A stretch of 37,456 nt of DNA from DALYDD01 sp031973395 (GTDB lineage: Bacteria; Patescibacteriota; Minisyncoccia; Phycocordibacterales; CAIZLB01): assembly GCA_031973395.1 (NCBI GenBank), contig DALYDD010000012.1, positions 1 to 37,456 of the forward strand, in the 5' to 3' direction. Shown here in pieces: positions 1-7,784 of the stretch; positions within the stretch are counted from its first letter, which is position 1; each line of letters opens with the position of its first letter. The notes beneath the pieces were generated by a model. It searched no databases. It worked only from the letters and a program-made list of their open reading frames with translations, and was not told the origin of the DNA. The translations under genes were made by a program, and so were the position numbers.

Positions 1-17
1 ATTTTTGAAATATGGTT

Positions 18-1055
18 TTATTGGAGCGCGGCTTTCGAACCAGCAAACGCCGCTTCTTCGAATGTTTCAGCTCTGCGATCCTTTTCAAAAGCGCGGTGAA
101 GCGAGCTGCGCAATGTGGTGCGCAGGGCGATTGAGTGCAAGGTGTCGAGTGTTGTCTTATCAAGGGTGAGCAAGTGCCTCTCGAGTATGTCCAACCTGTC
201 GATGTGAGCCAGGATTTCAACTGTCCAGCGGATGAGTGCCGGACTCTTCTGTTCTTCCGGGAGACGTTGGCGAACATACGAATCGGACAAATTGAACCAG
301 AGGTACAAACACATATTCGCAAGGAAGTCGCTCAATGTTTGTTCCCACGGTTTTGCATCGTCCTTGAGTCGGAGGTTGCTAATCCTCGAGGGCTCCGATG
401 TGTATTTCGGGTCCGGCATTACTGGTGCAAAGAAGGCCATCAGGGCCGCGAGCATGTCTGGTTTCAGCACGTACTCATTGAACCATGCCGGACCTGTTTC
501 ACCGTTGTTACGTTCGAGCTCATATCGCTTAAAGTCGGCACCACATTTGAAGTAGTGTGGCGACAAAAGTATGATGGCTTGCCGGGCGATCATTCCCCGA
601 AGCTCGGGTTGGCTTTTAAAGATCTTCTGGCCTTTGCGGTCATAGCCGATGCAGAATGTCTGATCTGGATCGAAGATGTGTCTGGGACGAGGATCGCTGG
701 GGCTTTTGAGCGAATCTTTATCGGTCCAACCGTTCGCCAGACTGAGGTACGTTATGATACGTCCGCAGTAGGTGTACTCTGGTTGACCGAACCCACGCCA
801 GTCCATAGGAGTGTCGAGGCCGTAGTAGAGCAAGCTCAGCACCACCTGGTACTGGCCCGCTCTGAGTGCGGTCGTGATCTGCTCGAGCCATTCTTGGTAA
901 TGTCCGAATGGCTTGAATTGTACATCCAGCAGCGGATTCGCCGGCAACCCCGGCTCGGGAGCCGGCGTTGCGGTGGTGTCAGCGTTAACTGCGGACGTGT
1001 CGGGGGAAGCAGCCGGAAGGGCCGCTGCGGGTGTGTCTGTGTTTTCTGCATTCAC
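18..1055 (-). CDS. Hypothetical protein, high-GC orphan (cassette A)
   Basis: This 345-residue protein has a GTG start (GTG AAT GCA GAA) and a TAA stop. I do not recognise the family. Residues 1 to about 40 are Ala/Pro/Thr-rich and probably disordered. The rest is a mixed, mostly helical soluble sequence rich in Trp, Tyr and Leu, with no convincing membrane segment or signal peptide. The antisense strand is also open for over 900 nt, as is common in GC-rich DNA. I prefer the minus strand because it has its own promoter (1124-1153) and a protein-like composition. Base composition is clearly richer in G+C than the genes to its right. The leader contains a CCTGC/GCAGG hairpin and no Shine-Dalgarno sequence. 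Any terminator would lie beyond the window edge. It resembles the other isolated high-GC genes at 7512, 11183 and 20917 in organisation, not in sequence. Confidence 0.6.
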   Translation of the reverse strand: MNAENTDTPAAALPAASPDTSAVNADTTATPAPEPGLPANPLLDVQFKPFGHYQEWLEQITTALRAGQYQVVLSLLYYGLDTPMDWRGFGQPEYTYCGRIITYLSLANGWTDKDSLKSPSDPRPRHIFDPDQTFCIGYDRKGQKIFKSQPELRGMIARQAIILLSPHYFKCGADFKRYELERNNGETGPAWFNEYVLKPDMLAALMAFFAPVMPDPKYTSEPSRISNLRLKDDAKPWEQTLSDFLANMCLYLWFNLSDSYVRQRLPEEQKSPALIRWTVEILAHIDRLDILERHLLTLDKTTLDTLHSIALRTTLRSSLHRAFEKDRRAETFEEAAFAGSKAALQ

Positions 1056-1123
1056 TTTGCTTAGGTTCTAACTGGGTTATGCCCTGCGCTATGGCAGGAC
1101 GGCGGAGATGACTCCAAGATAAC

Positions 1124-1153
1124 TCTATACTTTTTGATATGAGTGTCAAACAA
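1124..1153 (-). promoter_or_regulatory. Sigma70-type promoter for the 18-1055 gene
   Basis: On the minus strand a TTGTTT box (1148-1153) and a TATAGA box (1124-1129) are separated by 18 nt. The predicted start of transcription near 1118 gives a leader of about 60 nt before the GTG start. The same AT-rich stretch reads TATACT on the plus strand (1126-1131), so it could also fire rightwards. Confidence 0.5.
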
Positions 1154-1188
1154 GTGGTTTTATGGTATTTTTTGATTATATAAAAACC

Positions 1189-1692
1189 ATGTCAGATCTC
1201 ACCTTTGTCACCAAAACCAAAAACGGTCTTGATGTCTATGTCGATCTCGAAACTTCACATGCCGCAACGCATCTCAAGGCGCATCCAGAGCTTTTTAATT
1301 TGATGAAAGAGGTGCTGGAAAATTATGAAGTGAAGCAGGGTCAAATACGGTTTCAAACTGATCTCGGTCGCATTGTGGGTCAAAAAGATTTGGTGCCAAC
1401 AACCGAAGCGGATGATATTTTTTATGCAAAAAGACCTAATCGAGATAAGTACACAAGGTTCGTGCGCAATAGAAAAGCCGAGCCCACGCCCTTTATCACA
1501 ATAGAATTACACAAAAAGAATGAAAAAGATTATGAAATTTTCACAGTTTTCATCGGCGAGCTTTGCCCAGGCTTTCCTTTTGGAAAAAACGACCCCAATC
1601 CAACAAAAAGAGAATTCTGGAATAGGCATGCATTGGTAGATGGAAACCAGGAAATTTTGCCCGAGACAATTACAGCAGAGTGTCCTTGGTAA
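1189..1692 (+). CDS. Hypothetical protein with C-terminal FWNRHAL motif
   Basis: This is a soluble protein of 167 residues. The frame is open from an ATG at 1162, but I chose the ATG at 1189 because a TATATA box (1177-1182) sits exactly 6 nt before it, the spacing seen at many leaderless genes in this window. The N-terminal half has a short helical segment followed by a conserved-looking stretch with GRIVGQKDL. The C-terminal half is beta-rich (FITIELHKK, EIFTVFIGE), then Pro/Gly-rich, and ends with FWNRHALV. I recall similar endings in small toxin-like or phage-associated proteins, but I cannot assign the family. No partner gene with an antitoxin look lies next to it; the next gene is an ABC exporter 72 nt downstream with its own -10 box. 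Confidence 0.6.
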   Translation: MSDLTFVTKTKNGLDVYVDLETSHAATHLKAHPELFNLMKEVLENYEVKQGQIRFQTDLGRIVGQKDLVPTTEADDIFYAKRPNRDKYTRFVRNRKAEPTPFITIELHKKNEKDYEIFTVFIGELCPGFPFGKNDPNPTKREFWNRHALVDGNQEILPETITAECPW

Positions 1693-1764
1693 AAATTGAC
1701 ATTTTTTGCCGGCACCGATCATGATTAATGAAAAGTTAATAAAAGTACGCTACAATGGTCCTCT

Positions 1765-2763
1765 ATGACAGAAACTGCTAATCAAAATACCGCTGGTCAA
1801 ACAACCCCCACTGCAGCAATCACCATCAAAAACCTGACGAAATCCTTCAAAGATCTTCATGTGCTCAAGGGTATTGATCTCACTATCGAAAGAGGAACAA
1901 TGCTTGCGCTCCTCGGGCCAAATGGCGCCGGCAAAACGACGACGGTCAAAATCTTGAGTACCCTCCTCAAGCCTGATGGTGGTGAGGTGTTTGTAAATGG
2001 TTTTGATGTTGTCAAAGACGCCGATGATGTACGAAAAAATATCGGACTCACCGGTCAGTATGCTGCAATTGATGAATATCTAACAGGTCGTGAAAATTTG
2101 GAAATGATGGGGCGATTGTATCATTTGAGCAAAGCAGATAGTAAGCGTAGAGCAGAAGAATTATTGAAACAATTTGATCTCGTTGATGCGGCTGATCGTC
2201 CAGGCAAAACATATTCAGGTGGTATGCGCCGCAGATTGGATCTCGCATCGAGTCTTGTGGCAACTCCGCCTATTATCTTCCTTGATGAACCAACAACAGG
2301 CCTCGATCCTCGAAGCCGTTTGGTAATGTGGAAAATCATTGAAGATTTGATGGAGAATGGTGCGACGATTTTGCTTACCACACAATATCTCGAAGAAGCA
2401 GATAAATTGGCGGATCGAATCGCAGTGATTGATCATGGAAAAGTAATCGCAGAAGGCACCGCAGATGAACTCAAGGATCGGGTGGGTAAAAACCGCCTCG
2501 AACTTTTCCTTTCTCAGAATGAAGATCTCGATCGCGTATCAGAGATCTTGGGCGGAAAAGATATTTCTAAGAATGAGGAGGAGCATAGTCTCACTTTGCC
2601 AGTTGAGACTGGAATCAAGGATGTAAAGCAGGTTCTCGACAAGCTAGAACAGGCGGCTATCGAGGTCGAAAGTATGTCTCTCCATAAGCCAACCATGGAT
2701 GATGTATTTTTGAAATTAACCGGTCGAGATGCAGAAGCAATTATTGCAAACAAACATGCCTAA
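1765..2763 (+). CDS. ABC transporter ATP-binding protein, DrrA type
   Basis: This protein hydrolyses ATP to power the membrane subunit encoded immediately downstream. In its 332 residues I see the Walker A motif GPNGAGKT (about 51-58), the ABC signature YSGGMRRR, Walker B IIFLDEPTTGLD, and a switch region with TTQYLEEAD. A roughly 90-residue C-terminal extension after the nucleotide-binding domain fits the DrrA/daunorubicin-resistance subfamily, which carries such an extension. Its 3' end overlaps the permease start by 8 nt (ATGCCTAA), showing translational coupling. A TACAAT box at 1751-1756 lies 8 nt before the ATG, so the mRNA is likely almost leaderless. The substrate is unknown; the family exports drugs, lipids or polysaccharide precursors. 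Confidence 0.92.
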   Translation: MTETANQNTAGQTTPTAAITIKNLTKSFKDLHVLKGIDLTIERGTMLALLGPNGAGKTTTVKILSTLLKPDGGEVFVNGFDVVKDADDVRKNIGLTGQYAAIDEYLTGRENLEMMGRLYHLSKADSKRRAEELLKQFDLVDAADRPGKTYSGGMRRRLDLASSLVATPPIIFLDEPTTGLDPRSRLVMWKIIEDLMENGATILLTTQYLEEADKLADRIAVIDHGKVIAEGTADELKDRVGKNRLELFLSQNEDLDRVSEILGGKDISKNEEEHSLTLPVETGIKDVKQVLDKLEQAAIEVESMSLHKPTMDDVFLKLTGRDAEAIIANKHA

Positions 2764-3544
2764 TACAACCACTCATTCAAAATTATATTGGATCTTCAGC
2801 GATTGTTTTGTTTTGATTAATCGCAGTCTCAAATATATTTTCAAAAACCTAGATCAGCTTTTGTCACTTGCTCTACAGCCGATTATGTTTTTGCTTTTAT
2901 TCAGATATGTGTTCGGAGGAGCGATTAATACTGGTGGTACGACATATGTAAACTTCCTTGTCGCCGGAATTTTGGTACAAACTGCCGCATTCGGTGCGAC
3001 GACTACCGCATTCAATGTGGCCATGGATTTAAAGCGGGGTATTATCGATCGATTCAAGAGTCTGCCGATGGCCAGTGCTACAGTCCTCATTGGACATGTG
3101 TTCGCGGACCTGGTTAGAAATATTATTTCCTCAACAGTTATGATCCTTGTCGGATTGCTCATTGGTTTCCGGCCAACAGCATCGATTGGCGAATGGTTTA
3201 TGATCCTCGGTGTTCTTATGCTATTCACCCTCGCGGTTTCTTGGCTCTCGGCGATTTTGGGATTATTGGCAAAATCTGTTGAGGCTGTGCAATGGCTCAC
3301 ATTCATGTTTATTTTCCCACTCACATTCGCAAGTAGCGCCTTTGTACCAACAGAGGGTATGCCAAAAGTCTTGCGAATATTTGCAGAAAATCAGCCAGTG
3401 ACTCATGTCATTGAATCGATCCGAGGCTATATGGTGGGGACGCCGATTGGAAATCATACAACTGCCGCGGTGATTTGGTTTGTTGCTATTACCGTCATCT
3501 CGATTCCACTTTCAGGCTATCTGTTTAGACGAAAGGTGTCATAA
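2756..3544 (+). CDS. ABC-2 type transporter permease, DrrB type
   Basis: This is the membrane subunit of the exporter, about 262 residues with six hydrophobic segments. The frame opens at 2729, but the ATG at 2756 overlaps the stop of the ATPase gene (ATGCCTAA), the classic coupled arrangement, so I take that start. The protein has the ABC-2 membrane domain layout: an N-terminal helix followed by VFGGAINTG, a central IDRFKSLPMA segment, and a LTFASSAFVPTEGMP loop before the last helix. FVPTEGMP matches the F-x-P-x-x-x-x-P loop common in DrrB/ABC-2 permeases. It works as a dimer with two copies of the 1765-2763 product. Confidence 0.9.
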   Translation: MPNTTTHSKLYWIFSDCFVLINRSLKYIFKNLDQLLSLALQPIMFLLLFRYVFGGAINTGGTTYVNFLVAGILVQTAAFGATTTAFNVAMDLKRGIIDRFKSLPMASATVLIGHVFADLVRNIISSTVMILVGLLIGFRPTASIGEWFMILGVLMLFTLAVSWLSAILGLLAKSVEAVQWLTFMFIFPLTFASSAFVPTEGMPKVLRIFAENQPVTHVIESIRGYMVGTPIGNHTTAAVIWFVAITVISIPLSGYLFRRKVS

Positions 3545-3595
3545 TAGGCGCAATATATTAATTTTAATTTAATAAAAACTTTTAACAAAAATAAT

Positions 3596-3994
3596 ATGAA
3601 CAGACCCGTACATTTCGAGATTCATGTAAATGATATTCCTCGAGCAATTGAATTTTATAAAGAAGTTTTCGGTTGGACATTCGAAGAATATCCAATGGGT
3701 GACACGGTATATTGGATGGCCATGACCGCTCCAAAAGACAGTACAGAAAAAGGAATCAATGGCGGATTAATTAAACGTGCGAGTGCGGAACCTGCTCCTG
3801 GTTCGGCACCAAATGCTTTTGTCTGCACTATGCAAGTTACAAATATCGACGAAACAATTGCAAAGATTGAAAAGTTTGGCTGTGAATGCCAGATGCCGAA
3901 ATTCGCTTTTCCAGGTATGGCTTGGCAGGCATATTATAAAGATACGGAAGGGAATATCATCGGTATTCATCAGGAGGACAAAGAGGCGAAGTAA
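3596..3994 (+). CDS. VOC family (glyoxalase-fold) protein
   Basis: This 132-residue protein is one vicinal-oxygen-chelate unit pair. It opens with VHFEIHVNDIPRAIEFYKEVFGWTFEEY, given here only as its key motif FYKEVFGW near residue 19, and ends with a metal-side motif YYKDTEGNIIGIHQ. The His in FEIH and the Glu of EGN are the usual metal ligands. Proteins like this act as lyases, dioxygenases or resistance proteins, and the substrate cannot be read from sequence. It lies 51 nt after the ABC exporter and may be co-transcribed. An A-rich stretch rather than a Shine-Dalgarno sequence precedes the ATG. Confidence 0.88.
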   Translation: MNRPVHFEIHVNDIPRAIEFYKEVFGWTFEEYPMGDTVYWMAMTAPKDSTEKGINGGLIKRASAEPAPGSAPNAFVCTMQVTNIDETIAKIEKFGCECQMPKFAFPGMAWQAYYKDTEGNIIGIHQEDKEAK

Positions 3995-4035
3995 GGACGA
4001 AGTTTTATCTAAGAAAAAATAAATCGTGAGAAGAC

Positions 4036-4557
4036 CTAGTCTTTTTGCGGTTTATTTTTTACAAACTCTTCCCATTCACCAAGGAAGTTCGAACTGCTCC
4101 AGAGTTTTTCTAATCCCACGCCATAGATGATTTTGATGTCGAGTTCCTTGCAGACGATTGGTTCAGGGGCGGGAATACTGGCATCATCAACCCTGTCTCC
4201 TCCTTTCGCAAAGATATGTGGTTTCAAAGTTCGCAATGCAACGGCAACAGTCTGATCATTTTCGATTTCAAACGGGATAACATAGTCCACGCCTTTCATA
4301 AATGAAACGAGATGACATCGCGTCTTGATATCCATGAAGGGTTTACCTTTTTTGTTTTTTAGAAAAGTGTCACCGTTGACGATAACAACTAATGTGTCAC
4401 CGAGTTTTTTGGCTTCATAAAAACAAGATGCATGACCAGGGTGGACCGGATCGAAGCCTCCGGAGGTCGCGACGATAGTACCAAGGTTATTACCTGGCTC
4501 ATTGCGTAGAGCTTCGAATTCCTCAAATGATACGATGCGGGCTGGGTGTGGGGACAT
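4036..4557 (-). CDS. Cytidylyltransferase-like nucleotidyltransferase (RfaE2/HldE-C type)
   Basis: This 173-residue protein transfers a nucleotide onto a sugar-phosphate or similar acceptor. The nucleotide-binding motif GFDPVHPGH (34-42) contains the HxGH signature, followed by GDTLVVIVNGD and KKGKPFM. The order and spacing match the ADP-heptose synthase adenylyltransferase domain and glycerol-3-phosphate cytidylyltransferase relatives. The kinase half of HldE is absent. The C-terminal ISSSNFLG-like signature of the superfamily is present as SSSNFLGEW. The gene is convergent with the VOC gene and divergent from 4603. The acceptor is uncertain: heptose-1-phosphate is the closest family annotation, but CPR cells without LPS may use it differently. 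Confidence 0.85.
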   Translation of the reverse strand: MSPHPARIVSFEEFEALRNEPGNNLGTIVATSGGFDPVHPGHASCFYEAKKLGDTLVVIVNGDTFLKNKKGKPFMDIKTRCHLVSFMKGVDYVIPFEIENDQTVAVALRTLKPHIFAKGGDRVDDASIPAPEPIVCKELDIKIIYGVGLEKLWSSSNFLGEWEEFVKNKPQKD

Positions 4558-4602
4558 GGTAGGTTTGGGTGTTTATGTTCGGCTATTATATAATATTCCC
4601 AC

Positions 4603-5073
4603 ATGAAATGGCACCACCCTCCGATAACCAAAATATATGAAGCATTGGGTACTGTAGCTGATGATCGTGTAGAAGTTCCTGCAGATAATCTCAATCAAGC
4701 AAAAGTATATTCTTCGTCTCGAAATAAGTTTTATAGTATTGCGTATGATCCAGATATGCAGGCAATAATGTCGAATGATAATAGTTCGTTCTGGAAAGGG
4801 TATTTGGGATATCCATCTATCGCTTTTCTCATGAAAAAAGGCGCGCTTTCATATGATGCGGTACTCGGTAATTTGCTCAAAGGGGTGGCTTGGAAAGACA
4901 TGAATCAAAAATATAAAAATGACTTTGAGGCAGCGCTAGCGGAAATTCTTTCTACAAAGACAGAGGAGGAGAGAAAAAAATTGGCCGAATATGCAGAAAA
5001 AGTTGATGCTGAGATAAAGGCTCTGAATCTCTCTTATTTAGGCAAAAAAACCTTGCCACCAGACGGGTATTAA
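4603..5073 (+). CDS. Hypothetical protein, leaderless start
   Basis: This is a 156-residue soluble protein I do not recognise by family. The N-terminal half contains aromatic-rich segments (SSFWKGYLGYPSIAFLMKKG), suggesting a compact fold. The C-terminal half is a charged amphipathic helix (TEEERKKLAEYAEKVDAEIK) that may form a coiled coil. A TATAAT box at 4589-4594 lies 8 nt before the ATG and a TTGGGT box sits 18 nt upstream of it, so the transcript probably begins at or next to the start codon. The gene is the first of a co-directional run with the alpha/beta hydrolase, histidine-phosphatase-like gene and exonuclease III, but the gap at 5077 hides the junction. Confidence 0.75.
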   Translation: MKWHHPPITKIYEALGTVADDRVEVPADNLNQAKVYSSSRNKFYSIAYDPDMQAIMSNDNSSFWKGYLGYPSIAFLMKKGALSYDAVLGNLLKGVAWKDMNQKYKNDFEAALAEILSTKTEEERKKLAEYAEKVDAEIKALNLSYLGKKTLPPDGY

Positions 5074-5076
5074 GGG

Positions 5077-5131
5077 NNNNNNNNNNNNNNNNNNNNNNNN
5101 NNNNNNNNNNNNNNNNNNNNNNNNNNNNNNN
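5077..5131. other. Assembly gap (55 N)
   Basis: This is a run of 55 N. The true length is unknown. It removes the intergenic space and the start of the alpha/beta hydrolase gene, whose frame is open up to the gap edge. Confidence 0.99.
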
Positions 5132-6019
5132 AAACCTCACTCCACCGAATTGTGGCCGAAGATGGCATTGAACTGGTCGGTCTTTTGTATGAGCCCGAGC
5201 TGCAGGACGGTGCTCGTGCCGAAAAAGTTTTGGTCCATGTCCATGGCATGGCGGGAAATTTCTATGAAAATCTTTTTCTCGATTTTATGGCGCATACACT
5301 GACAGAAGCAGGAATTGCATTCCTTGCTTTCAATAATCGAGGTTGTGAATTTGCAAAAGATCTCACAAAGATTGAGGGCAATAAGCGTAATTTCGCTCGA
5401 ATTGGTAATGCCCGTGAAATATTCGAAGATTGCGTGGTGGACATCAAAGCTGCAATTGATTTTGTTGCATCAAAAAACTTTTCACAAATTCATCTATCTG
5501 GGCACAGTCTGGGAGCTCCGAAAGTCGCTTATTATGTCGCAGAGACTAAAGACAATCGACTGAGTTCTGTGGTCTTCATGTCGCCATCAGATATGGTAGG
5601 TCTCATACGGTCTGATAAAAATTATCAGAGAGATATTGAAATGGCTCGGCAAATGTGTGCAGATGGAAAAGGCGATGAGATGCTACCGTTTCCGGTGCTT
5701 TGGGATAATACTCCGCTCTCTGCGAAAAACATATATCAGTTTAAGTAGTACTGATTCGAAAGTCGCCGTCTTTAATTTTAGCGATCCAAACAATACGCTT
5801 CCTGTTCTTTCAGAAATTAAAATTCCAACTCTCGCTGTTATGGGAAGGATGGACGATGTTTTGGTTGTACCAATCGAAGAAATAATGCAGCGTATAAAAA
5901 AAGCGGCGGTAAATTCTCCAAAAGTTCATACACATATTCTAGGTGATGCTAATCACGGCTATGATGGTTATGAACAACAACTCGCTGATGTGATTTGCGC
6001 TTGGATTAAGGCGGTGTAA
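5132..6019 (+). pseudogene. Alpha/beta hydrolase, 5' end in gap, one-base frameshift
   Basis: This would be a serine hydrolase of the alpha/beta fold, probably an esterase or peptidase-like enzyme. The first frame carries the oxyanion segment HVHGMAGNFYEN and the nucleophile elbow GHSLGAPK. It stops at TAG 5746-5748. The second frame continues with LAVMGRMDDVLV (acid Asp region) and GDANHGY (catalytic His) to TAA at 6017-6019. Removing one A from the A5 run at 5725-5729 joins the two frames into a smooth protein. The open frame extends upstream of the GTG at 5152 to the N gap, so the true start is missing. The cause may be a sequencing or assembly error or a genuine mutation. All triad elements are intact, which favours error. 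The stop lies 9 nt before the next gene. Confidence 0.85.
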
Positions 6020-6028
6020 TATACCCTC

Positions 6029-6568
6029 ATGATACATATAATATTTGAAGCGCATGGCACCACATTTGATAACGAGGCACATCTTTCGTCGGGTCATAAC
6101 GATATAGCCCTTTCTCCACTGGGCATACAACAATCTGGTGAAATGGGTATGCGATACAAAGACGATTATTTCGATGCAATTTTTTGCTCAGATTTACAAC
6201 GTGCATACAAAAGTGCTGAGATAGCATTTGGCGACAAGTTTTCTATCATTCAGGATGCCAGATTGCGCGAATGTGACTATGGGGATATGACGCAGGCTTC
6301 AAGTGAAATAGTTGATAAGGAAAAGCCTGGCCGATTGACCATCTCTTTTCCTAATGGCGAAAGTTATGCAGATACTACTATACGCATGAAAAGTTTTCTC
6401 GAAGATTTGCTCAAAAATTATGATGGTAAAAAAGTTATGATCATTGGTCATCGGGCAACACAGTATGGTTTGGACCACTTGATTGACGGCAAGCCAATGC
6501 TTGAGCTTGTTTCAACAAAGTTTAAATGGCAACCGGGATGGGAATACAAGTTTGAGAAATTCGCGTAA
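6029..6568 (+). CDS. Histidine phosphatase superfamily protein with altered RHG motif
   Basis: This 179-residue protein has the phosphoglycerate-mutase-like fold. The catalytic N-terminal motif, normally RHG, reads AHG (A8-H9-G10), so the phospho-accepting His is kept but the phosphate-binding Arg is lost. Other family landmarks remain: SDLQRAYKSAEI (the second Arg), the acidic LRECDYGD, and IGHRATQYGL with the second catalytic His. The substrate is unknown; relatives dephosphorylate sugars, alpha-ribazole phosphate or proteins. The Ala substitution may reduce activity or alter the substrate. The gene begins 9 nt after the hydrolase stop and ends 9 nt before xthA, indicating an operon. Confidence 0.85.
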   Translation: MIHIIFEAHGTTFDNEAHLSSGHNDIALSPLGIQQSGEMGMRYKDDYFDAIFCSDLQRAYKSAEIAFGDKFSIIQDARLRECDYGDMTQASSEIVDKEKPGRLTISFPNGESYADTTIRMKSFLEDLLKNYDGKKVMIIGHRATQYGLDHLIDGKPMLELVSTKFKWQPGWEYKFEKFA

Positions 6569-6577
6569 ATAATAGGC

Positions 6578-7396
6578 ATGAAAATCATCTCTTGGAACGT
6601 AAATGGTATACGCTCTGTTTTCAAAAGCACATTCAAGGAGTGGTTGAAAGCGACAGACCCGGATATTATTTGTCTCCAAGAAATCAAGGCCGAACATACT
6701 GAACTCGATTCAGAGCATACAGAAATCGACGGGTATTTTGCATATTTTAATTCTGGTGCAAGAAAAGGCCATTCTGGTGTGGCTATTTACACCAAAGCAA
6801 GACCAGTCAAGGTTGAGACAAAGTTGGGAATCGAGAGATTCGATGACGAAGGCCGCTGCCTCAAACTGACATTCAAAGATTTCACTCTTTTCAATTTTTA
6901 TATTCCAAATGGCGGGCGCGATAAAAGCAATATGGATTATAAGCTCGATGTATACAAGCAACTTTTCCCTATATTTGAATCAATAAAAGATCAGCCTGTA
7001 ATTCTGACAGGAGATTTCAATATCGCACACACTGAACTCGATCTCGCGCATCCAAAACAAAATGTCGACAATACGATGTTCACTCCGGTCGAACGCCAGC
7101 AAATTGATACATTGCTCAATCTCGGATATGTCGACACTTTTCGCGCAAAATATCCAGATAAAAAATCCTATAGCTGGTGGGCCTATGCATTTAATTGCCG
7201 AGAAAATGATGTGGGCTGGCGCATCGATTATTTTTTTGTGACAAAGTCACTTGCACCACATGTACAGGATGTTTTTATGCAAAGAGAAGTTTTGGGGTCA
7301 GATCACGGGCCGGTTGCACTTATCTTGGATAAAGAATTAGAGGTCGGGGAGAGGCCAGTATACGTGAAAGAAGAAGTACAACCAGGTTTGTTCTAA
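6578..7396 (+). CDS. xthA: Exodeoxyribonuclease III / AP endonuclease
   Basis: This is a base-excision-repair nuclease that cleaves DNA 5' of abasic sites and degrades 3' ends. The 272-residue length is normal for ExoIII. It has the family signatures in order: MKIISWNVNGIRS with the metal-side Asn7, ICLQEIKAE with the metal ligand Glu35, LTGDFNIAH with the Asp/Asn pair, YSWWAY, WRIDYFFV, and the terminal GSDHGPVAL with the catalytic Asp-His. The C-terminal tail after LDKELEV is short. The gene is last in the run starting at 4603 and ends just before a strong promoter for the small high-GC gene at 7512. Confidence 0.96.
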   Translation: MKIISWNVNGIRSVFKSTFKEWLKATDPDIICLQEIKAEHTELDSEHTEIDGYFAYFNSGARKGHSGVAIYTKARPVKVETKLGIERFDDEGRCLKLTFKDFTLFNFYIPNGGRDKSNMDYKLDVYKQLFPIFESIKDQPVILTGDFNIAHTELDLAHPKQNVDNTMFTPVERQQIDTLLNLGYVDTFRAKYPDKKSYSWWAYAFNCRENDVGWRIDYFFVTKSLAPHVQDVFMQREVLGSDHGPVALILDKELEVGERPVYVKEEVQPGLF

Positions 7397-7413
7397 GCCA
7401 CGCTTTACAGGTA

Positions 7414-7442
7414 TTGACAAGCTCACTGTCGAATAGTAAGAT
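7414..7442 (+). promoter_or_regulatory. Strong sigma70 promoter (cassette B)
   Basis: A perfect TTGACA box (7414-7419), a 17-nt spacer and a TAAGAT box (7437-7442). Transcription is expected to start near 7449, giving a leader of about 60 nt before the ATG at 7512. The leader holds an ACAAAG/CTTTGT hairpin. Confidence 0.75.
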
Positions 7443-7511
7443 TTGCCTTAGAAACAAAGGCAATTCCGTCTTTGTGGCCGCGAAAGTTCCAAACCAACAA
7501 AATCACTGACC

Positions 7512-7679
7512 ATGAATTCTCAACGGTTTAATTCCATCACAGCTCTCGCCCTGATCTTGACCGGCCACCTCCTCAATACAGCCCGTAATCGAGGGGTCAA
7601 GCCCAAAGTCCCACAGGGTCCCGCCCGCGGGACCGGCACTGCTTCCGCACCTGCCGCCGAAGATACTCGGGACTGGTGA
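7512..7679 (+). CDS. Small high-GC protein of unknown function (cassette B)
   Basis: This is a 55-residue ORF from ATG to TGA. The first 25 or so residues (after MNSQRFNS) form a mildly hydrophobic stretch, TALALILTGHLL, which could be a short signal or membrane segment. The remainder is Pro/Gly/Ala-rich and ends EDTRDW. I do not recognise it. Support for a real gene comes from context: a near-consensus promoter upstream, an intrinsic terminator 37 nt downstream, and high G+C coding DNA in an otherwise AT-richer neighbourhood. It is isolated between xthA and the M3 peptidase. A small-RNA gene sharing these signals is the main alternative. Confidence 0.5.
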   Translation: MNSQRFNSITALALILTGHLLNTARNRGVKPKVPQGPARGTGTASAPAAEDTRDW

Positions 7680-7715
7680 TCGCCTGCTCCCAACCTCGGT
7701 TCGCCTCATTAGGCA

Positions 7716-7756
7716 CAGCCGCTCTTCCTTAATCGGGGAGCGGCTGAACTATTTTT
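7716..7756 (+). terminator. Intrinsic terminator of cassette B
   Basis: A 9-bp GC-rich stem, CAGCCGCTC (7716-7724) with GAGCGGCTG (7738-7746), is followed by AACTATTTTTA. It closes the 7512-7679 transcription unit. Confidence 0.8.
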
Positions 7757-7784
7757 AGACCTATCCGTCTGCTATACTTTTCTC

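Noticed and set aside
135..1064. Plus-strand open frame of 309 codons opposite the 18-1055 gene
   Set aside because: Composition is Cys/Val/Arg-biased as expected for the antisense of a GC-rich gene. It starts inside the other gene, and only the minus strand has a fitting promoter and start.
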